Below are positions 17,396 to 25,721 of a stretch of DNA of 59,568 nucleotides, piece by piece. Source of the stretch: Solirubrobacter taibaiensis (GTDB lineage Bacteria; Actinomycetota; Thermoleophilia; Solirubrobacterales; Solirubrobacteraceae); contig JAPDDQ010000046.1 in the NCBI GenBank assembly GCA_027587225.1, positions 1 to 59,568 of the forward strand. The letters are read 5' to 3'. The stretch's first letter is position 1. Each line of letters starts with the position of its first letter. The notes beneath the pieces are model-generated. The model was not told the DNA's origin and made no database searches. It saw only the letters and a program-made list of their open reading frames with translations. The position numbers and the translations under genes were made by a program.

Positions 17396-17935
17396 CGGGT
17401 CCTCGGGCATCGTCGCCAGCAGCGCGTAGCGATGCCCCTTGCGGCGCAGCACCGCCGCCCACAGCTCGTCCGGGTCCAGCGTGAAGATCTCCTCGCGCGT
17501 CGGCGGCTCGATGATCCACGCCTCCTCCGCCAGCTCATCCTCGAGCTGACCTGGGCCCCAGCCGGCGTGGCCGGCGAACACCCGCGCTCGGCGGATCGCG
17601 CCTTCGAGGTGCTCCGGGTCGTCGGCGTCGGCGCCGATGAACCCGAGGTCGGGCTCCACGAGCGCGCCCGCGAGCTCCGGCCGGTCGAACTCTGCCAACA
17701 CGATCACGGCGGTCTCGGCCACGGGGCCGCCGACGTACACCGGCTCCGCGTCACCGGCCAGCCAGGCGAGGTCCGGGACGGCCTCGCCCACGGTCGAGCC
17801 GGTCGGCCGGTTGAGCACCAACCCCATCGCTCCCTCGTCGGTGTGCTCGGCGATCAGGACCACCGAGCGCACGAAGTTCGGGTCCTTCAGGACGGGCGAC
17901 GCGAGGATGAGCTTGCCGCGCAGGGAGTCGGCCAT
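17384..17935 (-). CDS. YqgE/AlgH family protein
   Basis: A 183-aa protein from ATG 17935. The N-terminus MADSLRGKLILASPVLKDPNFVRSVV and the blocks GAMGLVLNRPTGSTV, VYVGGPV and RVFAGHAGWGPGQLE are the hallmarks of the YqgE/AlgH (DUF179) family. Family members are small cytoplasmic proteins of unclear biochemical role, with a reported regulatory link to alginate in Pseudomonas. It is preceded on the same strand by the secreted protease gene (14-bp gap), so it may be the last gene of that transcript. Confidence 0.92.
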   Translation of the reverse strand: MADSLRGKLILASPVLKDPNFVRSVVLIAEHTDEGAMGLVLNRPTGSTVGEAVPDLAWLAGDAEPVYVGGPVAETAVIVLAEFDRPELAGALVEPDLGFIGADADDPEHLEGAIRRARVFAGHAGWGPGQLEDELAEEAWIIEPPTREEIFTLDPDELWAAVLRRKGHRYALLATMPEDPSLN

Positions 17936-17949
17936 CCCTGCATTGTGCT

Positions 17950-19461
17950 CTACAGCCGAACCTTCTTCTTCTTCGGCTTCTTCTTGGCCTTCGCCTTCTT
18001 CTTGCTCGAGGCCTTCTTCTTCTTGGTGGAGGTCTTGGCCTTGGCCGCGGACTTCTTGCCCTTCTTGGACGTCTGGGAAGCGGCGCGGTTGACGCCGGCG
18101 CCGCCGACCGGCACCGTCGGGTTCGACGCGGCGGAGGCGGAGCCGTCCGGGTTGGTGGCCACGATCGTCACGCGCAGGCGGCGGCCGAGGTCGTCGCTGG
18201 TGATCAGGTAGCTGTCGCCGGTCTCGGAGTCGATGTCCTCCCAGCCGGCCGCGGCCAGGCGCTGCCACTGGTAGGCGTAGCTCGTGGGCGTGTTGGTCCA
18301 CGCGCCGACGCCGGCGGTCACCTTCACGCCGCGGCGCAGGCCGCCGTTGACCGTCGGCGGGGCCGTCGCGGCCGGGGCCTGCGGGACCCAGTTCGCGCCG
18401 CCGCCGCACGCCGGGGCGATCTCGCCGCACGGCGCCAGGAACGCCGAGTCGTACGTGTTCCAGTGCGTCGCCAGGTAGCTGCCCGGCGCCGGGGCCGGGT
18501 TGAAGTAGTCGTCGCGGCCGCAGTCGTAGTTCTGCGGGATGGCGCCGGGCAGGCCCGCGCAGTCGATCTGCATGGCGTGCGCAGCGCCGGCGTCCTCGAC
18601 GTAACACATGACGTCGGCGCCCTGCCAGCAGTGGCCGTAGTTCGGGGCCGAGCCGCCGCGCGGCTGCGTCGAGTGCGGAGCACCCCACTGGACGGCGCCG
18701 AGGTTGTGCGTCATCTCGTGCAGGAAGCCCTCCGGCCACCAGCCCCAGCGCGACGCGCCGGGAGCGGCCGCGCCGTCCTTGCTGAAGAGGATCGAGGTGA
18801 GCCCGCCGCGGTTGTGGACGTTCGTGGCGCCGGACTTCTCACCGGAGACGCCCATGATCGTCTCGCCCAGCCCGTACTCCTGCGTGCCACCGGCGAGGCC
18901 GTCGGCGATGACGATCGTGTTCCGGGGCGTGCTGGAGACGCCGAGCGCGCGGTTGACGGCGCCGGAGATGGCGCTGAAGTTGTCGGCGTAGGACGAGCGC
19001 GGGCCAGGCAGCGGGACGATCTGGATGTCCACGTACTGCGGGCCGCAGCTGGTGCCCATGTCGAAGCGGATGGCCTTGGTGCCGCCGCCCTGGGCGCTGA
19101 GGAAGCGCTGGACGATCGCGGTGTTGGCCTGGATGGCGTCGCGCCAGCCGGCGAAGCGGTTCGGGCGGTCCGCGGCGAACGCGTAGACGACCTTGAACTG
19201 CGCCTTGCTGGCGGGGAAGACGGCGTTCGCCGTGTTGTCGGTCGTGCGGTCCTCGCCGCACCACGCGGTCGGGATCCCGTCGCCGTCGTTGGCGGCGGCC
19301 TGGGCGGTCGCGACGACCTCGGCCAGGTTGACGTCCTGCAGCTGGCCACGCGTGTCGAGGTGGGTCAGCTTCTCCGGCGCCGAATGCGTCATGGCGAACG
19401 TCGGGAGCGCGAGGGCGGCAAGCGCAAAGACGGCAGCGCCGATGGAGTTGAGGCGGATCAT
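17950..19461 (-). CDS. Secreted metzincin-like metalloprotease with Lys-rich tail
   Basis: A 503-aa protein from ATG 19461. Residues 1-23 (MIRLNSIGAAVFALAALALP) form a signal peptide. Zinc motif H248-E-M-T-H252-N-L-G255 lies in a globular domain of about 330 residues with several cysteines. The usual third ligand of metzincins (HExxHxxGxxH/D) is replaced by Q258, so zinc ligation or activity may differ. An Ig-like domain (about 380-460, with YAYQWQRLAAAGWEDI) follows, then a tail of about 40 residues dominated by lysine, alanine and serine (for example KKKKASSKKKAKAKKKPKKKK), probably binding anionic wall polymer or DNA. It lies between the reductase and yqgE on the same strand. Confidence 0.75.
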   Translation of the reverse strand: MIRLNSIGAAVFALAALALPTFAMTHSAPEKLTHLDTRGQLQDVNLAEVVATAQAAANDGDGIPTAWCGEDRTTDNTANAVFPASKAQFKVVYAFAADRPNRFAGWRDAIQANTAIVQRFLSAQGGGTKAIRFDMGTSCGPQYVDIQIVPLPGPRSSYADNFSAISGAVNRALGVSSTPRNTIVIADGLAGGTQEYGLGETIMGVSGEKSGATNVHNRGGLTSILFSKDGAAAPGASRWGWWPEGFLHEMTHNLGAVQWGAPHSTQPRGGSAPNYGHCWQGADVMCYVEDAGAAHAMQIDCAGLPGAIPQNYDCGRDDYFNPAPAPGSYLATHWNTYDSAFLAPCGEIAPACGGGANWVPQAPAATAPPTVNGGLRRGVKVTAGVGAWTNTPTSYAYQWQRLAAAGWEDIDSETGDSYLITSDDLGRRLRVTIVATNPDGSASAASNPTVPVGGAGVNRAASQTSKKGKKSAAKAKTSTKKKKASSKKKAKAKKKPKKKKVRL

Positions 19462-19496
19462 CTCGCCCAGGTCATCGGCCCGGGCGGGGTGTTCCT

Positions 19497-20624
19497 TTAA
19501 GCGGCTTTTGTCAGGTCGCGGGCGGGTTCGATGCCCCACCGGCCGGCCAGCTCGGCCAATTGCGTGGAAACCGCCCACCGGTCCGGCAGCGGCTCCTCAC
19601 CCTCGAAGTCGGGCGTGGCGCCCTTGAGCAGCATCGAACCGGTGTTGTCGCCGATTGCGCGCAGCTCCGCCACTTCCTCGGCGCTGAGCACCGATTCCGA
19701 GCCGATCGCGGCGAGCTCGGCGCGCTTGTCCTCGATCGACTTGCTGCTGCCCGGCTCTTCGATCAGCGTCGGCGCGACGACGTGCACCGGGCCGTGCGAG
19801 AGGTTCCAATGGCATGCGAGCTGCAGCGGCGTCAACCCATGCCGCTCCGCGATCGGGCGCATCCGCTCCAGCTTCTCGTTTCCGGCTTCGACCCAGCCCG
19901 CCGGCCGGAAGCCGCGGTGGTCGTAGCGCGGGAAATCGTGTCCGGGCTTGACGTCGTCCCAGAACAGGCCGCCGTAGTCGACGACGCGGGTGATCAGCTT
20001 CACGTCGTGGCGCTCGGCGGCCGGCAGCACCAGCTCGCCCGGCCACGGCTCCATCGGGTTGAGGATCACCATCGCCCAGTCGATCCGGTCGCCGAAGCGC
20101 TCCAAGCAGTCGATGACGTCGAGCGTGAACCCGTTGGCTGGCCCGGGCGCGACGCCGAGTTGGCGGGTGAGCCCGTCCGCGCGCACCGCCTCGAGCGCGT
20201 CCCAGACGACCTCGCTCGTGTAGCCGGTGCGGTCCGGGTTGTGCAGGAGCAACAGGTCGAAGGCGTCAACGCCGCAGCGTTCAAGGCTCCGTTCTGTCGC
20301 CATTCGGACATAGTCCGCGTACCCCTCCGGGCCGCGGAGCCGCGGATCCGTGAACCGCGGGAAGCCCTTCGCGCCCTCGCGCTCGCCCTCGTAGAAGTCG
20401 TGGCCGATTGCCCCAACGAGGGTGTATTGGTCGCGCGAAACCCCCGCTAGCGCGCGCCCTAGCAGAAGGTCCCCCTCGCCCGCGCCATAAGCGTCCGCAG
20501 TGAGGACAGTCGCGATACTCTGACCAGGGCGCAGGAGGGCAGCGAGCCGGTCGTCGTCGACCGGCTCACCGAAGTGCATGAAGCGGCCGCCGCTCCATGT
20601 CCCGATGGCGGCACTCGACAGCAC
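19497..20624 (-). CDS. Aldo/keto reductase
   Basis: About 375 aa from GTG 20624 (VLSSAAIGTW); the frame stays open to 20696 but that part overlaps the divergent protease. The TIM-barrel AKR signatures are present: IGTW, DAYGAGEGDLLLGRAL (catalytic Asp and Tyr), the LLLLHNPDR strand with the conserved His, and the NADPH-side helix PLQLACHWNLS. The strand normally carrying the catalytic lysine reads TLVGAIGHDFYEG, with no lysine evident, so activity is doubtful. A palindrome upstream (20641-20658) may control it. The metalloprotease begins 35 bp downstream on the same strand. Confidence 0.85.
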   Translation of the reverse strand: MLSSAAIGTWSGGRFMHFGEPVDDDRLAALLRPGQSIATVLTADAYGAGEGDLLLGRALAGVSRDQYTLVGAIGHDFYEGEREGAKGFPRFTDPRLRGPEGYADYVRMATERSLERCGVDAFDLLLLHNPDRTGYTSEVVWDALEAVRADGLTRQLGVAPGPANGFTLDVIDCLERFGDRIDWAMVILNPMEPWPGELVLPAAERHDVKLITRVVDYGGLFWDDVKPGHDFPRYDHRGFRPAGWVEAGNEKLERMRPIAERHGLTPLQLACHWNLSHGPVHVVAPTLIEEPGSSKSIEDKRAELAAIGSESVLSAEEVAELRAIGDNTGSMLLKGATPDFEGEEPLPDRWAVSTQLAELAGRWGIEPARDLTKAA

Positions 20625-20640
20625 CGGCCCATTGTCTTCC

Positions 20641-20658
20641 CTTAAGTGTTCACTCAAG
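20641..20658. promoter_or_regulatory. Operator-like palindrome between divergent reductase and protease genes
   Basis: CTTAAGTG TT CACTCAAG is an inverted repeat with 8-bp arms and one mismatch. It lies 17 bp upstream of the reductase start and 12 bp upstream of the protease start. Its shape suits a dimeric repressor of the TetR type, but no such regulator is next to it. Confidence 0.45.
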
Positions 20659-20669
20659 GCCCCCACGTG

Positions 20670-22625
20670 ATGGCCGATGATACGAGGGTGACGCATACGC
20701 GATCACGATTCGCGTGCGCGATGGTGCTCTTCGGGGTGCTGGGTTCCCTGCTGCCGCAGGGAGCGCGGGCCGCCGACATCATCGTTCGCCGCGACCAGGG
20801 CTTGACCGCGAGCGAGCGCGCCGAGCTGCGCGCCGACGCGGGCGTCGAGCACGAGCGGATGCTCTCCCTGCCGAACACCGAGGTCGTCAGCGTCCCGGAC
20901 GTCGACGAGACCGAGGCGCTGGCCGCCCTGAACGCTGATCCCGACGTCGTGGCCGCCGCGCCCAACGTCGTCGTGCGCACCGCCCAGACACCGTACGCGG
21001 CGAACTACGAGCGCTTCTACCCGAGGTTCTGGAACAACGACGCGGACGTGGACGCTGCCGAGGCGTGGGACGAGGCGGACGCGGAAGGCTCCGACGTCAC
21101 GGTCGCGGTCATCGACCAGCCCGTCGACGCCGACCACCCGGACCTGCTGGGCAAGGTCGCGCCGGCGCCCGAGAACTTCGTCCGGTCGACCACGTGCACC
21201 AAGGTCAAGCCGGAGGCCGATCACGGCACCCAGGTAGCCGGCCTCCTCGCCGCCTGGAAGAACGACGAGGGCGTCGCCGGCGTTGCGCCACTGGCCTCGG
21301 TGCTGCCGCTCCCGGCGATCGACAACTGCGGCGAGGGCAGGATCGCCGACGTGCTCGAGGCCTTCGCCTGGGCAGGCCGCAACTCGGTGCCGATCGTCGT
21401 CGGGTCCTTCGTGACCAGCGTCCTCGATCCGGTCGACCAGCGCGCCGGCGTGGACCAACTGGTCAGCGAGTACGTCGATGCCTACCCGGACACGCTGCTG
21501 GTCGTCGCCGCCGGCAATGAAGGCGCCAACGTCGACGATCCCGGCATGGCCGTCTATCCCTGCAGCAACGACGCCCCGAACGTCATCTGCGTCGGCATGT
21601 CGGACGGCAACGACAAGCCGTCCTGCTGGTCCAACGTCGGCGGCGCGTCGGTGGACCTCTTCGCGCCGGGCGAATACACGTACGGGTCGGGCGTGCTGAC
21701 CACGGTCCACGGCAGCCTCGGGCAGCGGAGCGGCACGTCGATGTCCGCGCCGCTCGTCGCCGGCGCGGCCGCGCTGCTCAAAGGCAAGTCGAACACGCTG
21801 AGCGCCGCCCTGATCAAGGAGGCGCTGCTCGACGGCGTGGACGGCTTCGGTCCGCTCGGAGCCATCTCGGTGTCCGGTGGGCGCTTGAACGCCGCCCGTC
21901 CGCTGCTCGAGGCCGGGGCCGACCGGCTCCTGCGCGGCGGCGCCGCGAGCGGGCAGTTCGGCGAGTGGAAGACGTGCGACCCGGATCACGATCAGCTCCG
22001 CTTCGGCGATGACAAATGCCCGAGCCAGGTCGGCACCGCCGCGAACGAAGGGTGTCCGGACACCGACAAGGACGCGCGCCACGACCTGATCGACAACTGC
22101 CCCGAGGTACCGAACCCGGGCTGGGCCGATACGGACGGCGACGGGATCGGTGACGCGTGCGATCCGACGCGGTTCGGGCCCGATACAGACGGCGACGGGA
22201 CCTACGACCTCTACGACGCGTGCCCGTCCTTGCCCGGCCCGGCCTCCAACCGCGGCTGCCCGGAACCGACGCCGACGCCGACCGCGAGCCCGACGGCCAC
22301 GCCCGTTCCCGGGACTCCGTCGCCCACGCCGACGCCCACGCCGACGCCCGCGCTGCAGATCTACCTGAAGGTGGATGTCACCAAGACCAAGGCGGCGAAG
22401 GTGCGGATCAGCGTCTCGCGCAAGACGAAGGTGACGCTGAAGATCGAGCGCAAGTCCGGTCGCAGGTGGAAGCGGGTGACCGCCACGAAGTCGGTCACGG
22501 CGTCCGTGAGTGTCAAGAGCTACACCCTCCGTCCCATCGGCGGGAAGAAGCTGTCCAAGGGCAGCTACCGCGTCACCGCCACGGTTGGCCGGCTGTCCAA
22601 GGTACAGCCGTTCAAGGTTCGGTGA
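20670..22625 (+). CDS. Secreted subtilisin-like (S8) protease with thrombospondin type 3 repeats
   Basis: About 651 aa from ATG 20670 (GTG 20688 also possible). A signal peptide ends near QGARA; an inhibitor-I9-like propeptide spans about 40-110. The catalytic triad is complete: D149 in VAVIDQP, H185 in DHGTQVAG, S357 in GTSMSAP. After the catalytic domain come calcium-binding TSP3-like repeats (DPDHDQLRFGDDKCPS, DTDKDARHDLIDNCPE, DTDGDGIGDACD, DTDGDGTYDLYDACPS), then a Thr/Pro spacer and a C-terminal basic beta-sandwich with KxTLKIERKSGRRWKRV. The export and calcium repeats suggest an extracellular enzyme. The GDSL esterase follows 44 bp downstream. Confidence 0.92.
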   Translation: MADDTRVTHTRSRFACAMVLFGVLGSLLPQGARAADIIVRRDQGLTASERAELRADAGVEHERMLSLPNTEVVSVPDVDETEALAALNADPDVVAAAPNVVVRTAQTPYAANYERFYPRFWNNDADVDAAEAWDEADAEGSDVTVAVIDQPVDADHPDLLGKVAPAPENFVRSTTCTKVKPEADHGTQVAGLLAAWKNDEGVAGVAPLASVLPLPAIDNCGEGRIADVLEAFAWAGRNSVPIVVGSFVTSVLDPVDQRAGVDQLVSEYVDAYPDTLLVVAAGNEGANVDDPGMAVYPCSNDAPNVICVGMSDGNDKPSCWSNVGGASVDLFAPGEYTYGSGVLTTVHGSLGQRSGTSMSAPLVAGAAALLKGKSNTLSAALIKEALLDGVDGFGPLGAISVSGGRLNAARPLLEAGADRLLRGGAASGQFGEWKTCDPDHDQLRFGDDKCPSQVGTAANEGCPDTDKDARHDLIDNCPEVPNPGWADTDGDGIGDACDPTRFGPDTDGDGTYDLYDACPSLPGPASNRGCPEPTPTPTASPTATPVPGTPSPTPTPTPTPALQIYLKVDVTKTKAAKVRISVSRKTKVTLKIERKSGRRWKRVTATKSVTASVSVKSYTLRPIGGKKLSKGSYRVTATVGRLSKVQPFKVR

Positions 22626-22669
22626 AGTCAGGCGACATCCCCTCCGCCCCACCCCGATCATCCGACCTG

Positions 22670-23386
22670 ATGGCCGGAGTTCTCGCCTTCGGCGACTCCA
22701 TCACCAACGGAGGCGGGGAGCTGCAATGGGGCGTCGCGCTGCAGTCGTGGGCGCTGTGGACGGCACGCGGGCTCGGGCTGCCGTTCACCGGCTACGCGGT
22801 CGACGGCGCCCGCGCGGATCACGTGGCGAACGTGCAGGTGCCGGCGTTCGAGCAGCGCACGGCGCTCGACGGCGCGCGCTACGACGTCGGCTGCCTGTAC
22901 GCGGGCGTGAACGACGTGCGGGCGCTGGACTGGGACGCGGCAGGGTTCGAGCGCGACTACGCGGCGGTGGCGAGGTTCCTGGCCGAGCGCTGTGAGCGGG
23001 TGCTGGTGGCGATGATCCCGGAGCGACTCGGGCGCCCACAGGCGGGCGGCGTGGCGGAGGGCAACGCGGCGATCCTGCGGGTGGCCGCGGACGTGGGCGC
23101 GCTCGTGCTCGACCTGCGGGCCTTCGGGGCGCGCAACCTCGTCATGGCCGACCTGGTGCATCCGACCGCGTTCGGGCAGGTGTGGATCGCCGAGCACGCG
23201 CTGGACGTGCTCGCGGCGGACGGGATGGACGTGCGCGTACGGCCGTCGAGCTTGATCTCACCCGGCGGGCGCACGCGGCTGCGCGCGCTGCAGGGCGACT
23301 GGACCTACGTCTACCGGAGCGTCAAGGAGCTGGCTCGGGCTTCGGGTGCCGCGGGTCGGGCGCGCCGAGCTGCTCGAGGCGCTTAG
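22670..23386 (+). CDS. GDSL/SGNH-family hydrolase
   Basis: A 238-aa protein from ATG 22670. SGNH block I is LAFGDSITNGGG with the catalytic serine; block III is YAGVNDVRA; block V, DLVHPTAFGQ, has the catalytic Asp and His. No signal peptide is visible, so it is likely a cytoplasmic esterase or lipase-type enzyme with unknown substrate. It follows the subtilase on the same strand. The last 65 bp overlap the convergent DUF3159 gene. Confidence 0.9.
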   Translation: MAGVLAFGDSITNGGGELQWGVALQSWALWTARGLGLPFTGYAVDGARADHVANVQVPAFEQRTALDGARYDVGCLYAGVNDVRALDWDAAGFERDYAAVARFLAERCERVLVAMIPERLGRPQAGGVAEGNAAILRVAADVGALVLDLRAFGARNLVMADLVHPTAFGQVWIAEHALDVLAADGMDVRVRPSSLISPGGRTRLRALQGDWTYVYRSVKELARASGAAGRARRAARGA

Positions 23387-23972
23387 GCACCCAGCGGTAG
23401 CCGAAGAACAGCAGCGCGCCGAACGCCGGCAAGCCCATCACGAGCACGGCCACGCCGAGGAACCCCACCTTCCCTGCCAGGATGCCCACGAGGAAGACCA
23501 CGGCGCGGAGCAGGAACAGCGACGCCCAGATCAGCGTGTACTCGCTCATCACGCGCCGGACCTCCGGGATCTTCTGCCACTCCGGGTCGGCGCGGTAGAG
23601 CTGGGCGACGATGAAGCCCGTCAGCGGCCGCCGGACCGCGACCGAGCCGGCGAAGATCACGAACAGCCCGCCCTGCTGGGCGACCTTGGGCCAGAAGAAG
23701 CCTTCGGCGTTGCCGCTGCGGACGGCGATGAACGCGGCGAGCGCGATCGCGAACAGGCCGCCGATGGCGTTGATCACCGGCTTGCGGCGGACGAGCCGCT
23801 CGACGAATAGCACGATCCCGATGCCGACCGCGACCGCCGCCGCGATGTTGACCTCCTTCGTGATCGTGTAGACGATCACGAAGGCGATCGGCGCGACGGT
23901 CGTATCGACCATCGCGCGCTTGTCGCGGAGCATGTCGAACGGGCCGGGCGGGTGCTCTTCGGGCTGGCTCAC
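23322..23972 (-). CDS. DUF3159 family integral membrane protein
   Basis: A 216-aa protein from GTG 23972, whose GTGA overlaps the methyltransferase stop by 4 bp. After FDMLRDKRAMVDTTVAPIAF come about five or six transmembrane helices with VAVGIGIVLFVERLVRRKP, FVIFAGSVAVRRPLTGF and EYTLIWASLFLLRAVV. This helix pattern and the repeated RRxP motifs match the DUF3159 actinobacterial membrane family, whose function is unknown. It is the last gene of a four-gene minus-strand run (protease, PstS-like, methyltransferase, DUF3159). Confidence 0.8.
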   Translation of the reverse strand: MSQPEEHPPGPFDMLRDKRAMVDTTVAPIAFVIVYTITKEVNIAAAVAVGIGIVLFVERLVRRKPVINAIGGLFAIALAAFIAVRSGNAEGFFWPKVAQQGGLFVIFAGSVAVRRPLTGFIVAQLYRADPEWQKIPEVRRVMSEYTLIWASLFLLRAVVFLVGILAGKVGFLGVAVLVMGLPAFGALLFFGYRWVPKRLEQLGAPDPRHPKPEPAP

Positions 23973-24877
23973 GCCGGCTTGCGGGCCGCGAGCATCAGGT
24001 TGTAGAAGATCCGCGGCGGCAGGCGGGGCTCCAGAAGGCTGCGGTCCACGCGCTGGAGCAGGATGTAGCCCTTGTAGGCGTACTGGATCCAGCCCCACGG
24101 GACGTCCTTGGGCTCGGCGCTCGCCTCCAGCGTGCGGTTGAACCAGCCGAACCAGTTCGCCAGCAGCTCCTCGCCGCGAACTTCGATGGCTTGGAAGCCG
24201 CCCGCGGTGGCGTGCTCGGTGAGGTCGGACGGGACGAAGGCGTGGACGTCGACGACGCCTTCGAGCGCGTGCTCGTCCTCGTCGGCGCCGTGGTGCTCGG
24301 GCGCGGGGCGCGCCTTCATCGCCTTGCGCCACAGCGGCGCGGCCTTGACCGCCGCCCGCTTGGGGTAGGCGGCGAGCTTGTCGCCCTGCCGGGAGGGCTC
24401 GCCGGCGAAGAACAGCGTGCCGCCGGGCTTCAGGACGCGATTGAACTCGCGGAAGGCCTGGTCGAGGTCCGGCAGGTGGTGCAGGACGGCGTGCCCGATC
24501 ACCAGATCGAACGTCTCGTCCTCGAACGGGAGCTCGGCGGCGTCGCACGCGGCGGTCTCGACCTCGAGGTTCAGGTCGCGCGCGTTCTGCTCGAGCGTGG
24601 CGAGCATGCCGGGGCTGATGTCCGTGCACGTCGCGCGCTTGATCACGCCGGTCTGCAGCAGATTGAGGCTGAAGTACCCGGTGCCCGCGCCGATCTCGAG
24701 CGAGTGCGCGTACGGGCCGGGATGCGCGCCCAGCAGCTTCGTGATCTTCCCCAGCACCTGCTGGTGGCCGATCTCGCCGAACGAGATGCCCCACTTGGAG
24801 TCGTACGTCTCGGCCGCCACGTCGTGGTAGCGACGGTTGACGTCGAGGATCTCGTGCTCGGTCGGAGGCGCGGCCAT
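23969..24877 (-). CDS. Class I SAM-dependent methyltransferase
   Basis: A 302-aa protein from ATG 24877 (MAAPPTEHEILDVNRRYHD). Motif I is LEIGAGTGYFSLNLL, motif II CDAAELPFEDETFDLVIGHAVLHHLPD, then VLKPGGTLFFAGEPS: a Rossmann-fold methyltransferase of the UbiE/Methyltransf_11 type. The roughly 110-residue C-terminal extension (FVPSDLTEHATAGGFQAIEV, IQYAYKGYILLQRVD) is probably for substrate recognition. The substrate is unknown. The gene begins 19 bp after the PstS-like gene and overlaps the DUF3159 gene by 4 bp. Confidence 0.9.
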   Translation of the reverse strand: MAAPPTEHEILDVNRRYHDVAAETYDSKWGISFGEIGHQQVLGKITKLLGAHPGPYAHSLEIGAGTGYFSLNLLQTGVIKRATCTDISPGMLATLEQNARDLNLEVETAACDAAELPFEDETFDLVIGHAVLHHLPDLDQAFREFNRVLKPGGTLFFAGEPSRQGDKLAAYPKRAAVKAAPLWRKAMKARPAPEHHGADEDEHALEGVVDVHAFVPSDLTEHATAGGFQAIEVRGEELLANWFGWFNRTLEASAEPKDVPWGWIQYAYKGYILLQRVDRSLLEPRLPPRIFYNLMLAARKPA

Positions 24878-24896
24878 ATTCGGCCCATGAGCGTAG

Positions 24897-25721
24897 CTAC
24901 GGCAAGACGTAGCGGGTGGTGATGACCCGGCGGGCGGTCGCGTCGGTCTTCGTCCAGTGCAGGAAGCGGGCGAGGTCGCCTCTCGGGCGCCCGCGTGTGA
25001 CGAACCCGAGCATGCGTCGGGCGGGGTAGGTGCCGTCGGCCAGGGTGGCGCGCGTGCACGGCACGCCCTCGTACGGGATGGCGTGCAGGCGGCGGGCGAA
25101 CTCGAGGTCCACGTACCCGAACGCCGCGGGAGTGGCGGCGATGTAGTCGCGAACCTGCGCGGAGGCCGTGAACGTGGCGGTCGAGGGGGCGACGGGCGTG
25201 GCCAGGTCGACGAAGGTGGAGAGGAACACGCTGCGCGCGGCCGAGGTCGGGTCGAACGCGACGCGGGCGATGGCGTCGGTGCCGCCGGCGCCAGGGACCT
25301 GCGCCCAGGACGCGGTCGTGCCGGACACCAGGTCCTGCAGCTGCGCGCGCGTGAGGTTCGGCACGCGGTTGGCCGGGTTGGTGACGAGGCAGACCGCGCT
25401 GCGCGCGAGCGGCGTGAAGACCAGCCCGCGCGGGTCGTCCGTGGTGAGCCCGCGCCCGGACAGGCCGGCGTCGACGATCCCGCGGGCCGCGTCCGCGATC
25501 CCGGTGCCCGTCCCGCCACCGACGAGCGAGAACCGCGGCGCGTCCGCGTATTCGCGCCGGTAGAAGAACGCGAGGTCCGCCACCACCGCCTGCGCCGGGC
25601 TCGCGCCGCTCATCGTGATCGTGCGCGCCGCGCCGGGCGCCGCCGACGGTGTGAGGAGGAGAGACGCAACCGTCGTCGCCGCCACGAGCAGGCGGCGCGC
25701 ACGCTTGTTCAGCCGACCCAT
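24897..25721 (-). CDS. PstS-like phosphate-type substrate-binding protein
   Basis: A 274-aa protein from ATG 25721 with signal peptide MGRLNKRARRLLVAATTVAS. The PBP-like type II domain shows SGASPAQAVVADLAFFYRRE, the ligand-loop GGGTGTGIADAARGIVDAGLSG, LSGTTASWAQV and AFGYVDLEFARRL, resembling PstS. No transporter permease or ATPase genes are near, so it is an orphan; it might sense rather than transport. It overlaps the upstream protease gene by 13 bp, indicating translational coupling. Confidence 0.82.
   Translation of the reverse strand: MGRLNKRARRLLVAATTVASLLLTPSAAPGAARTITMSGASPAQAVVADLAFFYRREYADAPRFSLVGGGTGTGIADAARGIVDAGLSGRGLTTDDPRGLVFTPLARSAVCLVTNPANRVPNLTRAQLQDLVSGTTASWAQVPGAGGTDAIARVAFDPTSAARSVFLSTFVDLATPVAPSTATFTASAQVRDYIAATPAAFGYVDLEFARRLHAIPYEGVPCTRATLADGTYPARRMLGFVTRGRPRGDLARFLHWTKTDATARRVITTRYVLP

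Noticed and set aside
24897..25721. A phosphate ABC transporter operon around the PstS-like gene.
   Set aside because: Neighbours are a protease and a methyltransferase; no pstC, pstA or pstB is present.
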